Positions 53,834-61,648 of a DNA stretch of 62,036 nucleotides are shown here, piece by piece. Both the position numbers and the translations under genes were made by a program. Each line of letters starts with the position of its first letter. Positions within the stretch are counted from its first letter, which is position 1. Below the pieces are notes generated by a model that saw only the letters and a program-made list of their open reading frames with translations, had not been told where the DNA came from and searched no databases. Origin of the DNA: Thermoplasmata archaeon (GTDB lineage Archaea; Thermoplasmatota; Thermoplasmata; Thermoplasmatales; Thermoplasmataceae); contig JAKAVO010000009.1 in NCBI GenBank assembly GCA_021817255.1, positions 1 to 62,036 on the forward strand. Direction: 5' to 3'.

Positions 53834-54661
53834 ATGGTATCCTCCACGGAAGATCTGAATCCGTTTTCAACAGAAATTGGGCAGTGGGACATTGATGCAA
53901 TTAGCGCTTTCATTCACATGTCGGATATAGCTGCCTATGAGGCGGTCAGTGGAGCAATTGACAAAATTTCAAAAGCAAGCAGCATCATGCTTGAATCCAT
54001 AAAAAATGAAGGAAAAATAATATATCTCGGAGCTGGAACAAGTGGAAGAATTGCCGCCCAGGATGTTGTAGAGCTTCTGCCCACATATGGGCTGGGGCCA
54101 GATTTCTTTGATTTTATACTCGCAGGTGGAATTGGATCACTTGTTAAATCAGTCGAAGGCGCCGAAGACGATAAAAATGGATCAATAAAAGAACTTCAGG
54201 AAAAAAACTTAAGCCCCAAAGATGTCGTTGTTGGCATCACGGCATCCGGATCAACGCCTTTTGTTCTCGGAGGGATGGACTTTGCACGCCAAAAGGGATG
54301 TGCCACAATAGGGATAACAAACAACTTCAACAAGAAAATACAGCAATTTTCTGACCTGTTAATTGTGCTGCCAACCGGCCCTGAAGTGATTCAGGGATCA
54401 ACAAGAATGAAAGCAGGGACAGCCCAGAAAATGGCACTGAATATAATATCCACCACCGTAGCAATAAAACTCGGAAGGACGTACAAAAACACTATGTCCC
54501 ACATGGGTTCATGGTATAATGAAAAGCTGAAGAATAGATCAGTTAACATACTCGTTACCCAATTTGCAATACCGGAAGGTGAAGCTGCCAAACTTCTTTC
54601 TGAAAATGATTATGACATCAGGAAGTGTATTGAACATTTGGCAAAGAGAAAGCCGAAGTAG
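53834..54661 (+). CDS. murQ: N-acetylmuramic acid 6-phosphate etherase MurQ
   Basis: MurQ cleaves the lactyl ether of MurNAc-6-P to GlcNAc-6-P and D-lactate. This 275-aa SIS protein has LGAGTSGRI (65-73) and D-V-V-E with the Glu80 equivalent, the E-G-A-E-D block (108-112) with the second catalytic Glu, GITASGSTPF, and the family signature GSTRMKAGTAQKM (188-200). It is a little shorter than bacterial MurQ (~300 aa), ending before the C-terminal helix. MurQ is normally a bacterial gene; its presence in an archaeal genome indicates use of bacterial murein. It follows nagA by 49 bp. Confidence 0.93.
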   Translation: MVSSTEDLNPFSTEIGQWDIDAISAFIHMSDIAAYEAVSGAIDKISKASSIMLESIKNEGKIIYLGAGTSGRIAAQDVVELLPTYGLGPDFFDFILAGGIGSLVKSVEGAEDDKNGSIKELQEKNLSPKDVVVGITASGSTPFVLGGMDFARQKGCATIGITNNFNKKIQQFSDLLIVLPTGPEVIQGSTRMKAGTAQKMALNIISTTVAIKLGRTYKNTMSHMGSWYNEKLKNRSVNILVTQFAIPEGEAAKLLSENDYDIRKCIEHLAKRKPK

Positions 54662-54710
54662 TTAATTTAGTGCAGTCAACTTAATATTATTAATTATTAT
54701 AGTCCGGTGA

Positions 54711-55787
54711 ATGATAAAGTCAATCAATTTTCAGAGGATAAATCTGGTAATGAAGAAGCCATTTAAAATTGCCCTCGGAACAACAGAATTCTATGAAGGA
54801 TTTTTTGTTTCTATTGAGACGAATGATGGAATTACAGGATTCGGGGAAGCAACAACTACCCCTTTCATAACAGGGGACACCATGGGTTCTATTGAAAGTG
54901 AACTGTCCTATTTTTCGAAGAAACTTGCCGGAGAGGAGGAATCACCTGAAATAGTCAACTCTAAGATGAAGTCATTGATGAGATCGTCCAAAGCGAGCAG
55001 AAATGCCATTGATTGTGCTTTATGGGACATTATAGGAAAGAGGGCAAACATGAATCTTGCAAAATTGCTCGGAAACCACAAGAAGTCAATCCTGACATCC
55101 TACACTGTGGATCTTGTTGATGAGGCATCCGCAAGGGCACAGGCAAAAGAACTCCTTAACCAGGGGCTGAAAGTTTTCAAGATCAAGGTAGGTTCAGGAA
55201 TCGAGGAAGACCTCAGAAGGGTTAGGGCTGTAAGGGAGGTTGTTGGAGATGGCAAGATGATCTATATCGATTTCAACCAGGCCTACAGTGTAAAAAATAC
55301 TGTCAGGATTTCCAGGCTGCTTGAACCCTACAACATCGAATTCATTGAACAGCCTATCGCTTCAACTGACATAGCAGGATTGAGGTTTATAAGAGATCAC
55401 TCTGAGATTCCGGTTTATGCTGATGAAACCATATTTACTCCGCAGGATGTTTCTGAAGTGCTCCGTAGGGAAGCGGTGGATGGAATCAATATTAAACTCA
55501 TGAAGTCAGGTGGAATTTCTGATGCCATGCAGATGGCAAATACGGCAAAATCGTTCGGTGTTCCTGTAATGATTGGCTGCATGGTGGAGACGAGGATTGC
55601 GAATACATCCGGACTGGTTGTTGCGCTGGGCAACAGTGCAGTAAAATATGCTGATCTTGACGGCTACAATAATATAAGGGATGACCCTGTTTCAGAGGGA
55701 ATTCTGTTGAAGAATGGAGAAGTGGGCCTTTCCAGCGATTTGCCTGGAACAGGAATTACACTAAAAGATGAGTTTCAGGTAAAGTAA
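54711..55787 (+). CDS. Dipeptide epimerase (L-Ala-D/L-Glu epimerase type, enolase superfamily)
   Basis: This 358-aa enzyme has the acid/base lysines Lys157 and Lys159 (FKIKVGSG) and Lys262 or Lys265 (IKLMKSGG), metal ligands Asp187, Glu213 and Asp238, and the D-L-D motif (Asp315, Asp317) that holds the dipeptide amino group in Ala-Glu epimerases. Known members turn L-Ala-D-Glu from murein peptides into L-Ala-L-Glu. The 20s loop reads F-K-I-A-L-G, with Gly where B. subtilis YkfB has an Arg that binds Glu, so specificity may differ; TM0006-like enzymes also lack that Arg. It follows murQ by 49 bp and is convergent with nagZ (2 bp gap). Confidence 0.88.
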   Translation: MIKSINFQRINLVMKKPFKIALGTTEFYEGFFVSIETNDGITGFGEATTTPFITGDTMGSIESELSYFSKKLAGEEESPEIVNSKMKSLMRSSKASRNAIDCALWDIIGKRANMNLAKLLGNHKKSILTSYTVDLVDEASARAQAKELLNQGLKVFKIKVGSGIEEDLRRVRAVREVVGDGKMIYIDFNQAYSVKNTVRISRLLEPYNIEFIEQPIASTDIAGLRFIRDHSEIPVYADETIFTPQDVSEVLRREAVDGINIKLMKSGGISDAMQMANTAKSFGVPVMIGCMVETRIANTSGLVVALGNSAVKYADLDGYNNIRDDPVSEGILLKNGEVGLSSDLPGTGITLKDEFQVK

Positions 55788-55789
55788 TT

Positions 55790-57205
55790 TTATATTTTTC
55801 CCATAAGCCCAAACGCCTTCAGGATAGCACCTGTTACCACAGTGGGCTTTTTGGAATATGCGCTTATATAACCCATATTTTCTGAAAGTATTCCCATATC
55901 ACCATCAAAACTTGTTGATATGAAAACACAACTGTTGGTGATGGAAATTTCATTTAGCATGTTCACCCTGTTTTTCAAGTGTTCATTTCTGCCAACGAAG
56001 ATTATCTGTTTTCCGGAATCGCGGAACTTCTCAAGGTACTCTGTGCCATAATATATCTCTATATCAAAATTCAAATCTTTCACCTTGTTTGCAATAACCT
56101 CTGAAACGTTTGTTTCTTCCGCAACATTGGTCTCCCTTTTTGTGTCCATCATGAATAAGATGGTTTTCTTCTCCGGGTCCAGCGCTTTCTTTCTTTTAAC
56201 TTGTGGAAAAACAACCTCTACAGAGTTCAAGAGAAGTGGCGATGGCTTGAAAGATGGCTTATTGACAGGTTCCAGGAATTTCATTATTCTTTCTGCCTTT
56301 GCTTTCAGCAGGCTCCTGTCCATCTTCTCTATTATTTCAAAAAACTCCAGTGACGCGGCAATGTTTGCATCTTCTATTACATCAACCTCATTTCCAATAG
56401 ACCCTTTCACTACTTCAGAAGTGCTGTACCTTCCCTTGACTGATTTCATATCCATCGAGTCAGATATTATTAATTTATTATATCCAAAATCTTCTCTGAG
56501 CAATTTTTGAACTGCACGGGAAAGAGTTGCCGGATAGTTTTCATCCAGGGAATTGTAAAGCACATGGGACAACATGACAGAACTGACTCCTGCTTCTATA
56601 GCTTTCCTGAACGGGAATGCATCATTTATTATAGATTCCGGGTTGCGTTTGTCTTCCGGCAAATCCAGGTGTGAATCAACCATTACAGATCCATGCCCGG
56701 GAAAATGCTTTGCAGTTGCCCTTACTCCATAGGACTGTATTCCCTTTATGTATTCTGAGCCATGTTTTGCGATTAGATCCAGGCCCGATCCAAATGACCT
56801 TTCAAGGATAACGGGGTTGTATCCATTTAAGGTGTCAAGTACCGGGGCAAGGTTCCAGCCTATTCCAAGCCCGTGCAATTGATAACCAGCCAGCCTGCCA
56901 ACATAATTTGTGAATTCGGGATCATTAAGTTTTCCCAGAAAAAGGTTGCTGGGGCTGTAATCTATCCATGGAATTCTTACGACGTTCCCACCCTCCTGAT
57001 CAACAGCTATTATGGGTGCTGAAACATTGTTTTCCACAACATATATGTGATTAATTTTTCTGATCAGTTCCAGTAGTTCTTTTTCATTCCTGAAATCAAC
57101 GCTGAAAAGAACTATTGATACTGGCAACATCTTCGAGACATGCCTGAAGCTTTCCTCGCTGTCTACTCCTCTCAAACCGGTCTGGATGAATAATCCCGAT
57201 CTCAT
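55790..57205 (-). CDS. nagZ: Beta-N-acetylglucosaminidase NagZ (GH3)
   Basis: This 471-aa GH3 protein has VDQEGGNVVRI (69-78), W-N-L-A-P-V-L-D, KHFPGHG (166-172), the loop Asp177-Ser-His179 that supplies the catalytic acid/base in NagZ enzymes, and the nucleophile Asp249 in IISDSMDM. The Asp-His dyad separates NagZ from other GH3 enzymes. It should release GlcNAc from the non-reducing end of GlcNAc-MurNAc(-peptide). A ~120-residue C-terminal domain follows, as in Bacillus NagZ. No signal peptide. It starts just 8 nt after the CocE-like gene with an AGGTG site covering that gene's stop. Confidence 0.9.
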   Translation of the reverse strand: MRSGLFIQTGLRGVDSEESFRHVSKMLPVSIVLFSVDFRNEKELLELIRKINHIYVVENNVSAPIIAVDQEGGNVVRIPWIDYSPSNLFLGKLNDPEFTNYVGRLAGYQLHGLGIGWNLAPVLDTLNGYNPVILERSFGSGLDLIAKHGSEYIKGIQSYGVRATAKHFPGHGSVMVDSHLDLPEDKRNPESIINDAFPFRKAIEAGVSSVMLSHVLYNSLDENYPATLSRAVQKLLREDFGYNKLIISDSMDMKSVKGRYSTSEVVKGSIGNEVDVIEDANIAASLEFFEIIEKMDRSLLKAKAERIMKFLEPVNKPSFKPSPLLLNSVEVVFPQVKRKKALDPEKKTILFMMDTKRETNVAEETNVSEVIANKVKDLNFDIEIYYGTEYLEKFRDSGKQIIFVGRNEHLKNRVNMLNEISITNSCVFISTSFDGDMGILSENMGYISAYSKKPTVVTGAILKAFGLMGKI

Positions 57206-57213
57206 GATAACAC

Positions 57214-58896
57214 CTATTCCTCAGGTTTATTAAATGTATTTTGCCATTCATATCCATCAAGAACCTGAAGTTCAACCCTTGAAGGATATTTCATGCCATG
57301 GAAAACCTTCTGATTTGCGATCTCATATTCTGCAGTTGCATATTGTTTCCCCCATATGTTCTGGTTTCTCGCATATTTAGGAAATGCGCTTGAAGAGATT
57401 TCCACCCTTAATCTGTGGCCCTTCTTTACCTCGTGAAACATGTGCCACATATCCACCTCTATTTCAATCAGGTCTTCAGGAGTATATGGCAATTCTTTAA
57501 ACGGCCCTTCCCTGTGCCTCAACCTTACGATGCCATCCTGCAGCCTTTGGGAATAGCCATCCAGATGGCTATCAATAATCATCATGGTGAAATCCGTGTC
57601 TTTGCAGCTGGAAGACACAAAAATTTTCCCCTTCAGCTTTCCTGCAAGAATCAAGCTTTCCTTCATTGGCTCCGTTGTATACACAAGAATATCTTTTCTC
57701 GTTTCTATTTCAGAGTAGTCATCTGGCCCACCTATCTGTGCGAAACCCTCACCTGAGATAAACGTGGCTGGATTCATAGGATCGTAAGTAAATTGATCAT
57801 TTCCTGCATCATGTGAAGGTGGTTCAAATTGGAGTTCTCCATCACCATTCACGCTTCTTGCATCTGTTCTTGAGTTGAGGTACAGTTTCACCATAGATGT
57901 GTTTTTTATTGGCCAGTCTTCAAAATCCATCCATTTATTGGGCCCCATAAGGAATATTTTTACTCTTTCCTTCTGAACTGGATTTTTTTCTTCCAGTATG
58001 CCATTTATCCAGTTTGACTCTATGGAAACAAGGTCCAGTTTTGAATCATTTCCGAAATCCAGGTGGCCATTTATTATATCTTTATTCACAGCATGGCCCC
58101 ATGGGCCAACTATAAGGTTCTGGTTGTTCCTGGAAAAGGCACTCCCTGACTGTTTTCTCATATTCTCATAATTTATGAATGTGCCAATCTGTTCATCATC
58201 ATACCATCCTGAAATATGCATCACAGGAATGTCCAGGCTTTCCATTTTTCCCTGGTAAAAAAGTGGCTTCCAGAAATCACTGGCCGGGCTATTTATGAAA
58301 TATTCTTTCCATATTGGGATTTCTGCACCTGTTTTTTCAGGCAAATCAAGAAGAGGCAAATGATTGTAAACTTCCTCCCAGTTCACACTGTTGATATTCT
58401 GCATTCCACGGCCCCTTAGGGAAAATAGCCAGGAGAGGTTCATTGGTGAATGGTATACAGTTGGATTTTCAACAAAGGGATCCGAAGGTGAAACGATGCT
58501 GATCATGCCCTTCAGATGGCCTGGTTTTTTAAGTGCGGTTAGCCATTGGATTCTTGCAGAATAGGAAGCACCCCAGGTTATGACATTCCCATCGGACCAT
58601 TTTTCCGCAGCAAAGTGTCCTATCAAGGCTAAACCATCATTTGCCTCTGAAAAATAAGGAGTAAACCTGCCATCTGATTCTCCCCTTCCCCTCACATCAT
58701 TTGCTATGAATGCAAAACCAGCTTTGTTGAATCCTCTTGCAACTTCCAGCAATTCATCAGAATTTTTTCCATATGGCGTTCTGAACAGTATTACCGGATT
58801 TTTTCCCTTCCTTTCAGGGAGGTAAATGTCAGAAGACAATTCAGTTCCATCCCCCATTTTAGCCCTGTTATCATATAAAATCATATGGTTGCCCAT
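57214..58896 (-). CDS. CocE/NonD-type alpha/beta hydrolase (S15 X-Pro dipeptidyl peptidase family)
   Basis: This 560-aa protein has an N-terminal alpha/beta hydrolase with G-A-S-Y-S-A (Ser111 nucleophile; usual form G-x-S-Y-x-G), D-V-R-G-R-G-E-S-D-G around residues 67-76, a helical cap, the Asp in H-I-S-G-W-Y-D-D and the His in V-G-P-W-G-H-A, and a C-terminal jelly-roll domain. Family members are X-Pro dipeptidyl peptidases, cocaine esterase, glutaryl-7-ACA acylase and alpha-amino-acid ester hydrolases. It lies between nagZ and namZ with short gaps, so it may act on a peptide or ester part of the muropeptide, but its substrate is unknown. It has no signal peptide. TTTATTTATATATTA just upstream suggests its own promoter. 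Confidence 0.85.
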   Translation of the reverse strand: MGNHMILYDNRAKMGDGTELSSDIYLPERKGKNPVILFRTPYGKNSDELLEVARGFNKAGFAFIANDVRGRGESDGRFTPYFSEANDGLALIGHFAAEKWSDGNVITWGASYSARIQWLTALKKPGHLKGMISIVSPSDPFVENPTVYHSPMNLSWLFSLRGRGMQNINSVNWEEVYNHLPLLDLPEKTGAEIPIWKEYFINSPASDFWKPLFYQGKMESLDIPVMHISGWYDDEQIGTFINYENMRKQSGSAFSRNNQNLIVGPWGHAVNKDIINGHLDFGNDSKLDLVSIESNWINGILEEKNPVQKERVKIFLMGPNKWMDFEDWPIKNTSMVKLYLNSRTDARSVNGDGELQFEPPSHDAGNDQFTYDPMNPATFISGEGFAQIGGPDDYSEIETRKDILVYTTEPMKESLILAGKLKGKIFVSSSCKDTDFTMMIIDSHLDGYSQRLQDGIVRLRHREGPFKELPYTPEDLIEIEVDMWHMFHEVKKGHRLRVEISSSAFPKYARNQNIWGKQYATAEYEIANQKVFHGMKYPSRVELQVLDGYEWQNTFNKPEE

Positions 58897-58910
58897 TCTC
58901 TAATGGGATT

Positions 58911-58925
58911 TAATATATAAATAAA
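58911..58925 (-). promoter_or_regulatory. TATA-like stretch of the CocE-nagZ unit
   Basis: On the minus strand TTTATTTATATATTA lies roughly 15-29 nt before the ATG at 58896, so the CocE-like and nagZ genes can be transcribed independently of namZ. Confidence 0.4.
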
Positions 58926-58933
58926 GTGTGGAT

Positions 58934-60148
58934 TCAGTAAAGAACTATATCTGAGAGATTTTCTATATACTGGCTCAATTCTGGCTGGTATCCTTCTATT
59001 ATGCTGTCTGGCCTTTCCCCTGACACAATGCCCTTTCTTATTGCCGGGTTTCCGGCAACAGAATCAAAGTAATGATCGTGATATGCAAATTTGTCCCCAT
59101 GTACAGAAGAGATTGATGACAGGAGATATATCGCGAATTCAAAGGGCTTGAATACATTTCTGCCAGTTACATTTAACATTATTCCATTGCACTTCTCTTC
59201 CGAGTATTTTGAAAAATAAGGCTTGAACTTTACCTCGTTGAGCAGGACGCCTCTAATGTTGGAGTTTTTGAGGAGGGAAAGCACTTTCTTGGGATTCAGC
59301 CACGGAGCGCCAATTATCTGGAAGGGTTTTGTTGTTCCCCTTCCCTCAGAAACATTGGTTCCTTCAAGGAGAACGCTTCCCGGATACACTGTTGCAGTCT
59401 CCAGTGTTGGCATGTTTGGTGATGGGAATGCCCAGGATATCCCCAGTTGATCGTACCACATGCCTCTTTTCCATCCCTTCATCTTGACAACATTAAGCCT
59501 CGTGTTTCCATGCGATATTCTCATGTTATAGAAGTTAGCGAGTTCGCCAATGGTGAGCGAGTGCTTGATTGGCACGGGCAGGGCACCAATAAAGGATTGT
59601 TGGCTGTCCAGCAGGATGGGCCCATCAGGTTCTTTTCCCTGTATTGGATTAGGCCTGTCAAGCACCACAAAATCTATTTCTGTTCTGCTGATGGTTTCCA
59701 TAACGTAAATCATTGTTGCTATGTATGTGTAAATCCTGCAGCCAACATCCTGGAGATCAAATATTATGGTATCGAACTGCTGTGCAATTTCTTTTGAAAT
59801 GTACTTTGAAGGGTCTTTGATCGAGTCGATCTCCCTCATTTCCTGATCTATGTCTACTGGTTGATTGCCATTTTTTTTGCGCTTTTGTTCAGGCGCCCTG
59901 TACATGCTTTCAACCTCCACCCCCAGTTCCTGATCAAAATATGATTCTACTGTTTCTCCTGACTGAAAGTCGCCGAAATAGCCATGTTCTGGTGTGAGCA
60001 ATGTTAACTTCCTGTATCCTCCCAACTCCCTGATTATATCAAGTGCAGGCCTTCCTTCACCATTTCTCGCGGAATTGTTGGTTATTAAGGCAACCTTTTT
60101 TCCGTCTATGAATTTCTCCCTGAGCGATTTAACCTGATCAATTCCCAT
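58934..60148 (-). CDS. namZ: Exo-beta-N-acetylmuramidase NamZ (DUF1343, YbbC family)
   Basis: This 404-aa protein matches DUF1343 along its whole length: L-I-T-N-N-S, TPEHGYFGD (52-60), F-D-L-Q-D-V-G (130-136), VLDRPNPIQG, G-A-L-P-V-P-I-K-H-S-L-T-I-G-E-L-A, F-P-S-P-N-M-P-T-L, and YPGSVLLEGTNVSEGRGT with G-A-P-W. B. subtilis NamZ releases MurNAc from the non-reducing end of MurNAc-GlcNAc. Here there is no signal peptide, so it is probably cytosolic. ATG 60148 is preferred; GTG 60154 adds two residues. A TATA-like box is at 60177-60185. Confidence 0.93.
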   Translation of the reverse strand: MGIDQVKSLREKFIDGKKVALITNNSARNGEGRPALDIIRELGGYRKLTLLTPEHGYFGDFQSGETVESYFDQELGVEVESMYRAPEQKRKKNGNQPVDIDQEMREIDSIKDPSKYISKEIAQQFDTIIFDLQDVGCRIYTYIATMIYVMETISRTEIDFVVLDRPNPIQGKEPDGPILLDSQQSFIGALPVPIKHSLTIGELANFYNMRISHGNTRLNVVKMKGWKRGMWYDQLGISWAFPSPNMPTLETATVYPGSVLLEGTNVSEGRGTTKPFQIIGAPWLNPKKVLSLLKNSNIRGVLLNEVKFKPYFSKYSEEKCNGIMLNVTGRNVFKPFEFAIYLLSSISSVHGDKFAYHDHYFDSVAGNPAIRKGIVSGERPDSIIEGYQPELSQYIENLSDIVLY

Positions 60149-60176
60149 TATCACAAATGGTGTATTATCAGATAGA

Positions 60177-60185
60177 ATTTAAATA
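60177..60185 (-). promoter_or_regulatory. TATA-like box of namZ
   Basis: TATTTAAAT on the minus strand about 25-35 nt before the namZ start fits a leaderless promoter; ATTTAAAT here is also self-complementary. Confidence 0.4.
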
Positions 60186-60214
60186 GTGATTCTTCTGATT
60201 TTTCTTTAAAACCT

Positions 60215-60904
60215 TTACAGGCTTTTAGTAACACGGCCTATCTTTTCAAAAATGGTATGCAGGTAATTAGAATATTTGCTTTCATCAAAGAGGTTGTTTA
60301 TAGAGACGCTTGCTGAATTGCCATTAGCATGAATCATATTTCCATCTCCAAGGTATAATCCTACGTGGCCTTTAAAGAAAACAAGGTCTCCCGGAACTGC
60401 ATCCTCAAATTTATCAACTGTTTCAGTGTGGTTTTTCTGGCTGTTTGAGTTTCTTGGTATCTGGATTCCTGTAAATTTATAAAGCCTCTGGACGAACCCT
60501 GAACAGTCATATCCGAATTCAGATGTGCCTCCCCAAAGATAGGGAACTCCCATAAATTCTTTAGATAGTTCGCACACATTATAGTTGTTATCCGAAATAT
60601 TTGCCAGTTTGTTTTTTGGAATCTTATATTTCTCAACTTCTTCCCTGCTTAAGTAAGAACCAAATGGCAGTTTTATTTCCGGTGTGCTGTGAAACTTTTT
60701 CAGCTTGAATGCCTTTTCTGGAAGTTCGGCGATTATATTTGTTTTAACATATCCTTTAACGTGATCTTCTGATTGAATGAGAGAATAGGATTCACCACTT
60801 TCAAGCAACTCAAACTTTTCACCATAAACAATCTGGGACTGCCTTTCCGACTCGAACACTGGCTTGCTCCTCATGTCGCCAACACCAATTCTTATCTGAT
60901 ACAT
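60215..60904 (-). CDS. SH3b-NlpC/P60 endopeptidase (YkfC-like gamma-D-Glu-diaminopimelate peptidase)
   Basis: This 229-aa protein has an SH3b-like domain (about residues 1-60) and a C-terminal NlpC/P60 cysteine peptidase domain: PYLWGGTSEFGYDCSGFVQ with Cys134, G-H-V-G-L-Y-L-G with His180, and M-I-H-A-N with His192. The order SH3b then NlpC/P60, and the motif details, match YkfC, which cuts L-Ala-gamma-D-Glu / diaminopimelate when L-Ala is free. It has no signal peptide, consistent with cytosolic muropeptide processing as in YkfC. It is 60 bp upstream of namZ in the same direction. Confidence 0.9.
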   Translation of the reverse strand: MYQIRIGVGDMRSKPVFESERQSQIVYGEKFELLESGESYSLIQSEDHVKGYVKTNIIAELPEKAFKLKKFHSTPEIKLPFGSYLSREEVEKYKIPKNKLANISDNNYNVCELSKEFMGVPYLWGGTSEFGYDCSGFVQRLYKFTGIQIPRNSNSQKNHTETVDKFEDAVPGDLVFFKGHVGLYLGDGNMIHANGNSASVSINNLFDESKYSNYLHTIFEKIGRVTKSL

Positions 60905-61070
60905 TCTGCATTATGGCTGAGTGGAATATGAAGCTTATTGTTGGCAATCTGCAGTTAAGAGGTGCAGATTTTTGATTCCTGAAACTGATGGTTGCCATGA
61001 CATGAGATTCATTAGCATTGTCCAGAATGAAAGCTAAGATATACTCATTCACGATTATAAATAAGTAAAA

Positions 61071-61607
61071 ATGGCAACTGAACTTAAAAGTGTTATAATT
61101 GTGCTGGGGTGCAAACCCTCAGGATGCGCACCAACTGAAGAAATGGTTGGCAGATCGAAAGTTGCTGCAGATTTATTTTTGTCAGCCAGTGGAGAAACTC
61201 TGCTGATCACATCCGGGGGGGCAACTGAAAAAGGCTGTGATGTTTCAGAGGCAGAATTCATGGCACAGGAATTGATAAAACTCGGTATCGGTGATGAAAA
61301 AATATTCAGGGAGGAAAAAGCAGGAACTACAATCGGGAATGCTGTATTCACGAAATTGCTCCTTCAAAAGATGGATGTAACATTTCAGGAAATGCATATT
61401 GTCACTTCCTGTTACCACAGATCAAGATCGGAATTTATTTTCAAGAAAATTTTCTCAATCGGGAATATTCATTCAGATTATTGTTTCGATCAAACGGTGC
61501 CCAGAGAAAGTGAAATAAATAAACTGCGCAGGGACTCCATGATATTGGAAAAGATGAAGGGATTCAGAACAGAGGAGATTGAAGAAAAGTTCAGTGATTT
61601 TATTTGA
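61071..61607 (+). CDS. DUF218 / YdcF-SanA-like protein
   Basis: This 178-aa protein has the DUF218 core: V-I-I-V-L-G-C at the start, RSKVAADLFL, L-L-I-T-S-G-G-A-T, E-A-E-F-M-A-Q-E-L, and A-G-T-T-I-G-N-A with a following V-T-S-C-Y-H-R-S-R. Related bacterial SanA and ElyC act in envelope/peptidoglycan homeostasis, and YdcF binds S-adenosylmethionine; the biochemical function is not known. It lacks the N-terminal membrane anchor of SanA/ElyC, so is likely soluble. It is divergent from the NlpC/P60 gene and convergent with lysA. Confidence 0.82.
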   Translation: MATELKSVIIVLGCKPSGCAPTEEMVGRSKVAADLFLSASGETLLITSGGATEKGCDVSEAEFMAQELIKLGIGDEKIFREEKAGTTIGNAVFTKLLLQKMDVTFQEMHIVTSCYHRSRSEFIFKKIFSIGNIHSDYCFDQTVPRESEINKLRRDSMILEKMKGFRTEEIEEKFSDFI

Positions 61608-61648
61608 AAAATTTTCTGGAGATAACTGAAAGAGCATGGTGAGGAAAA

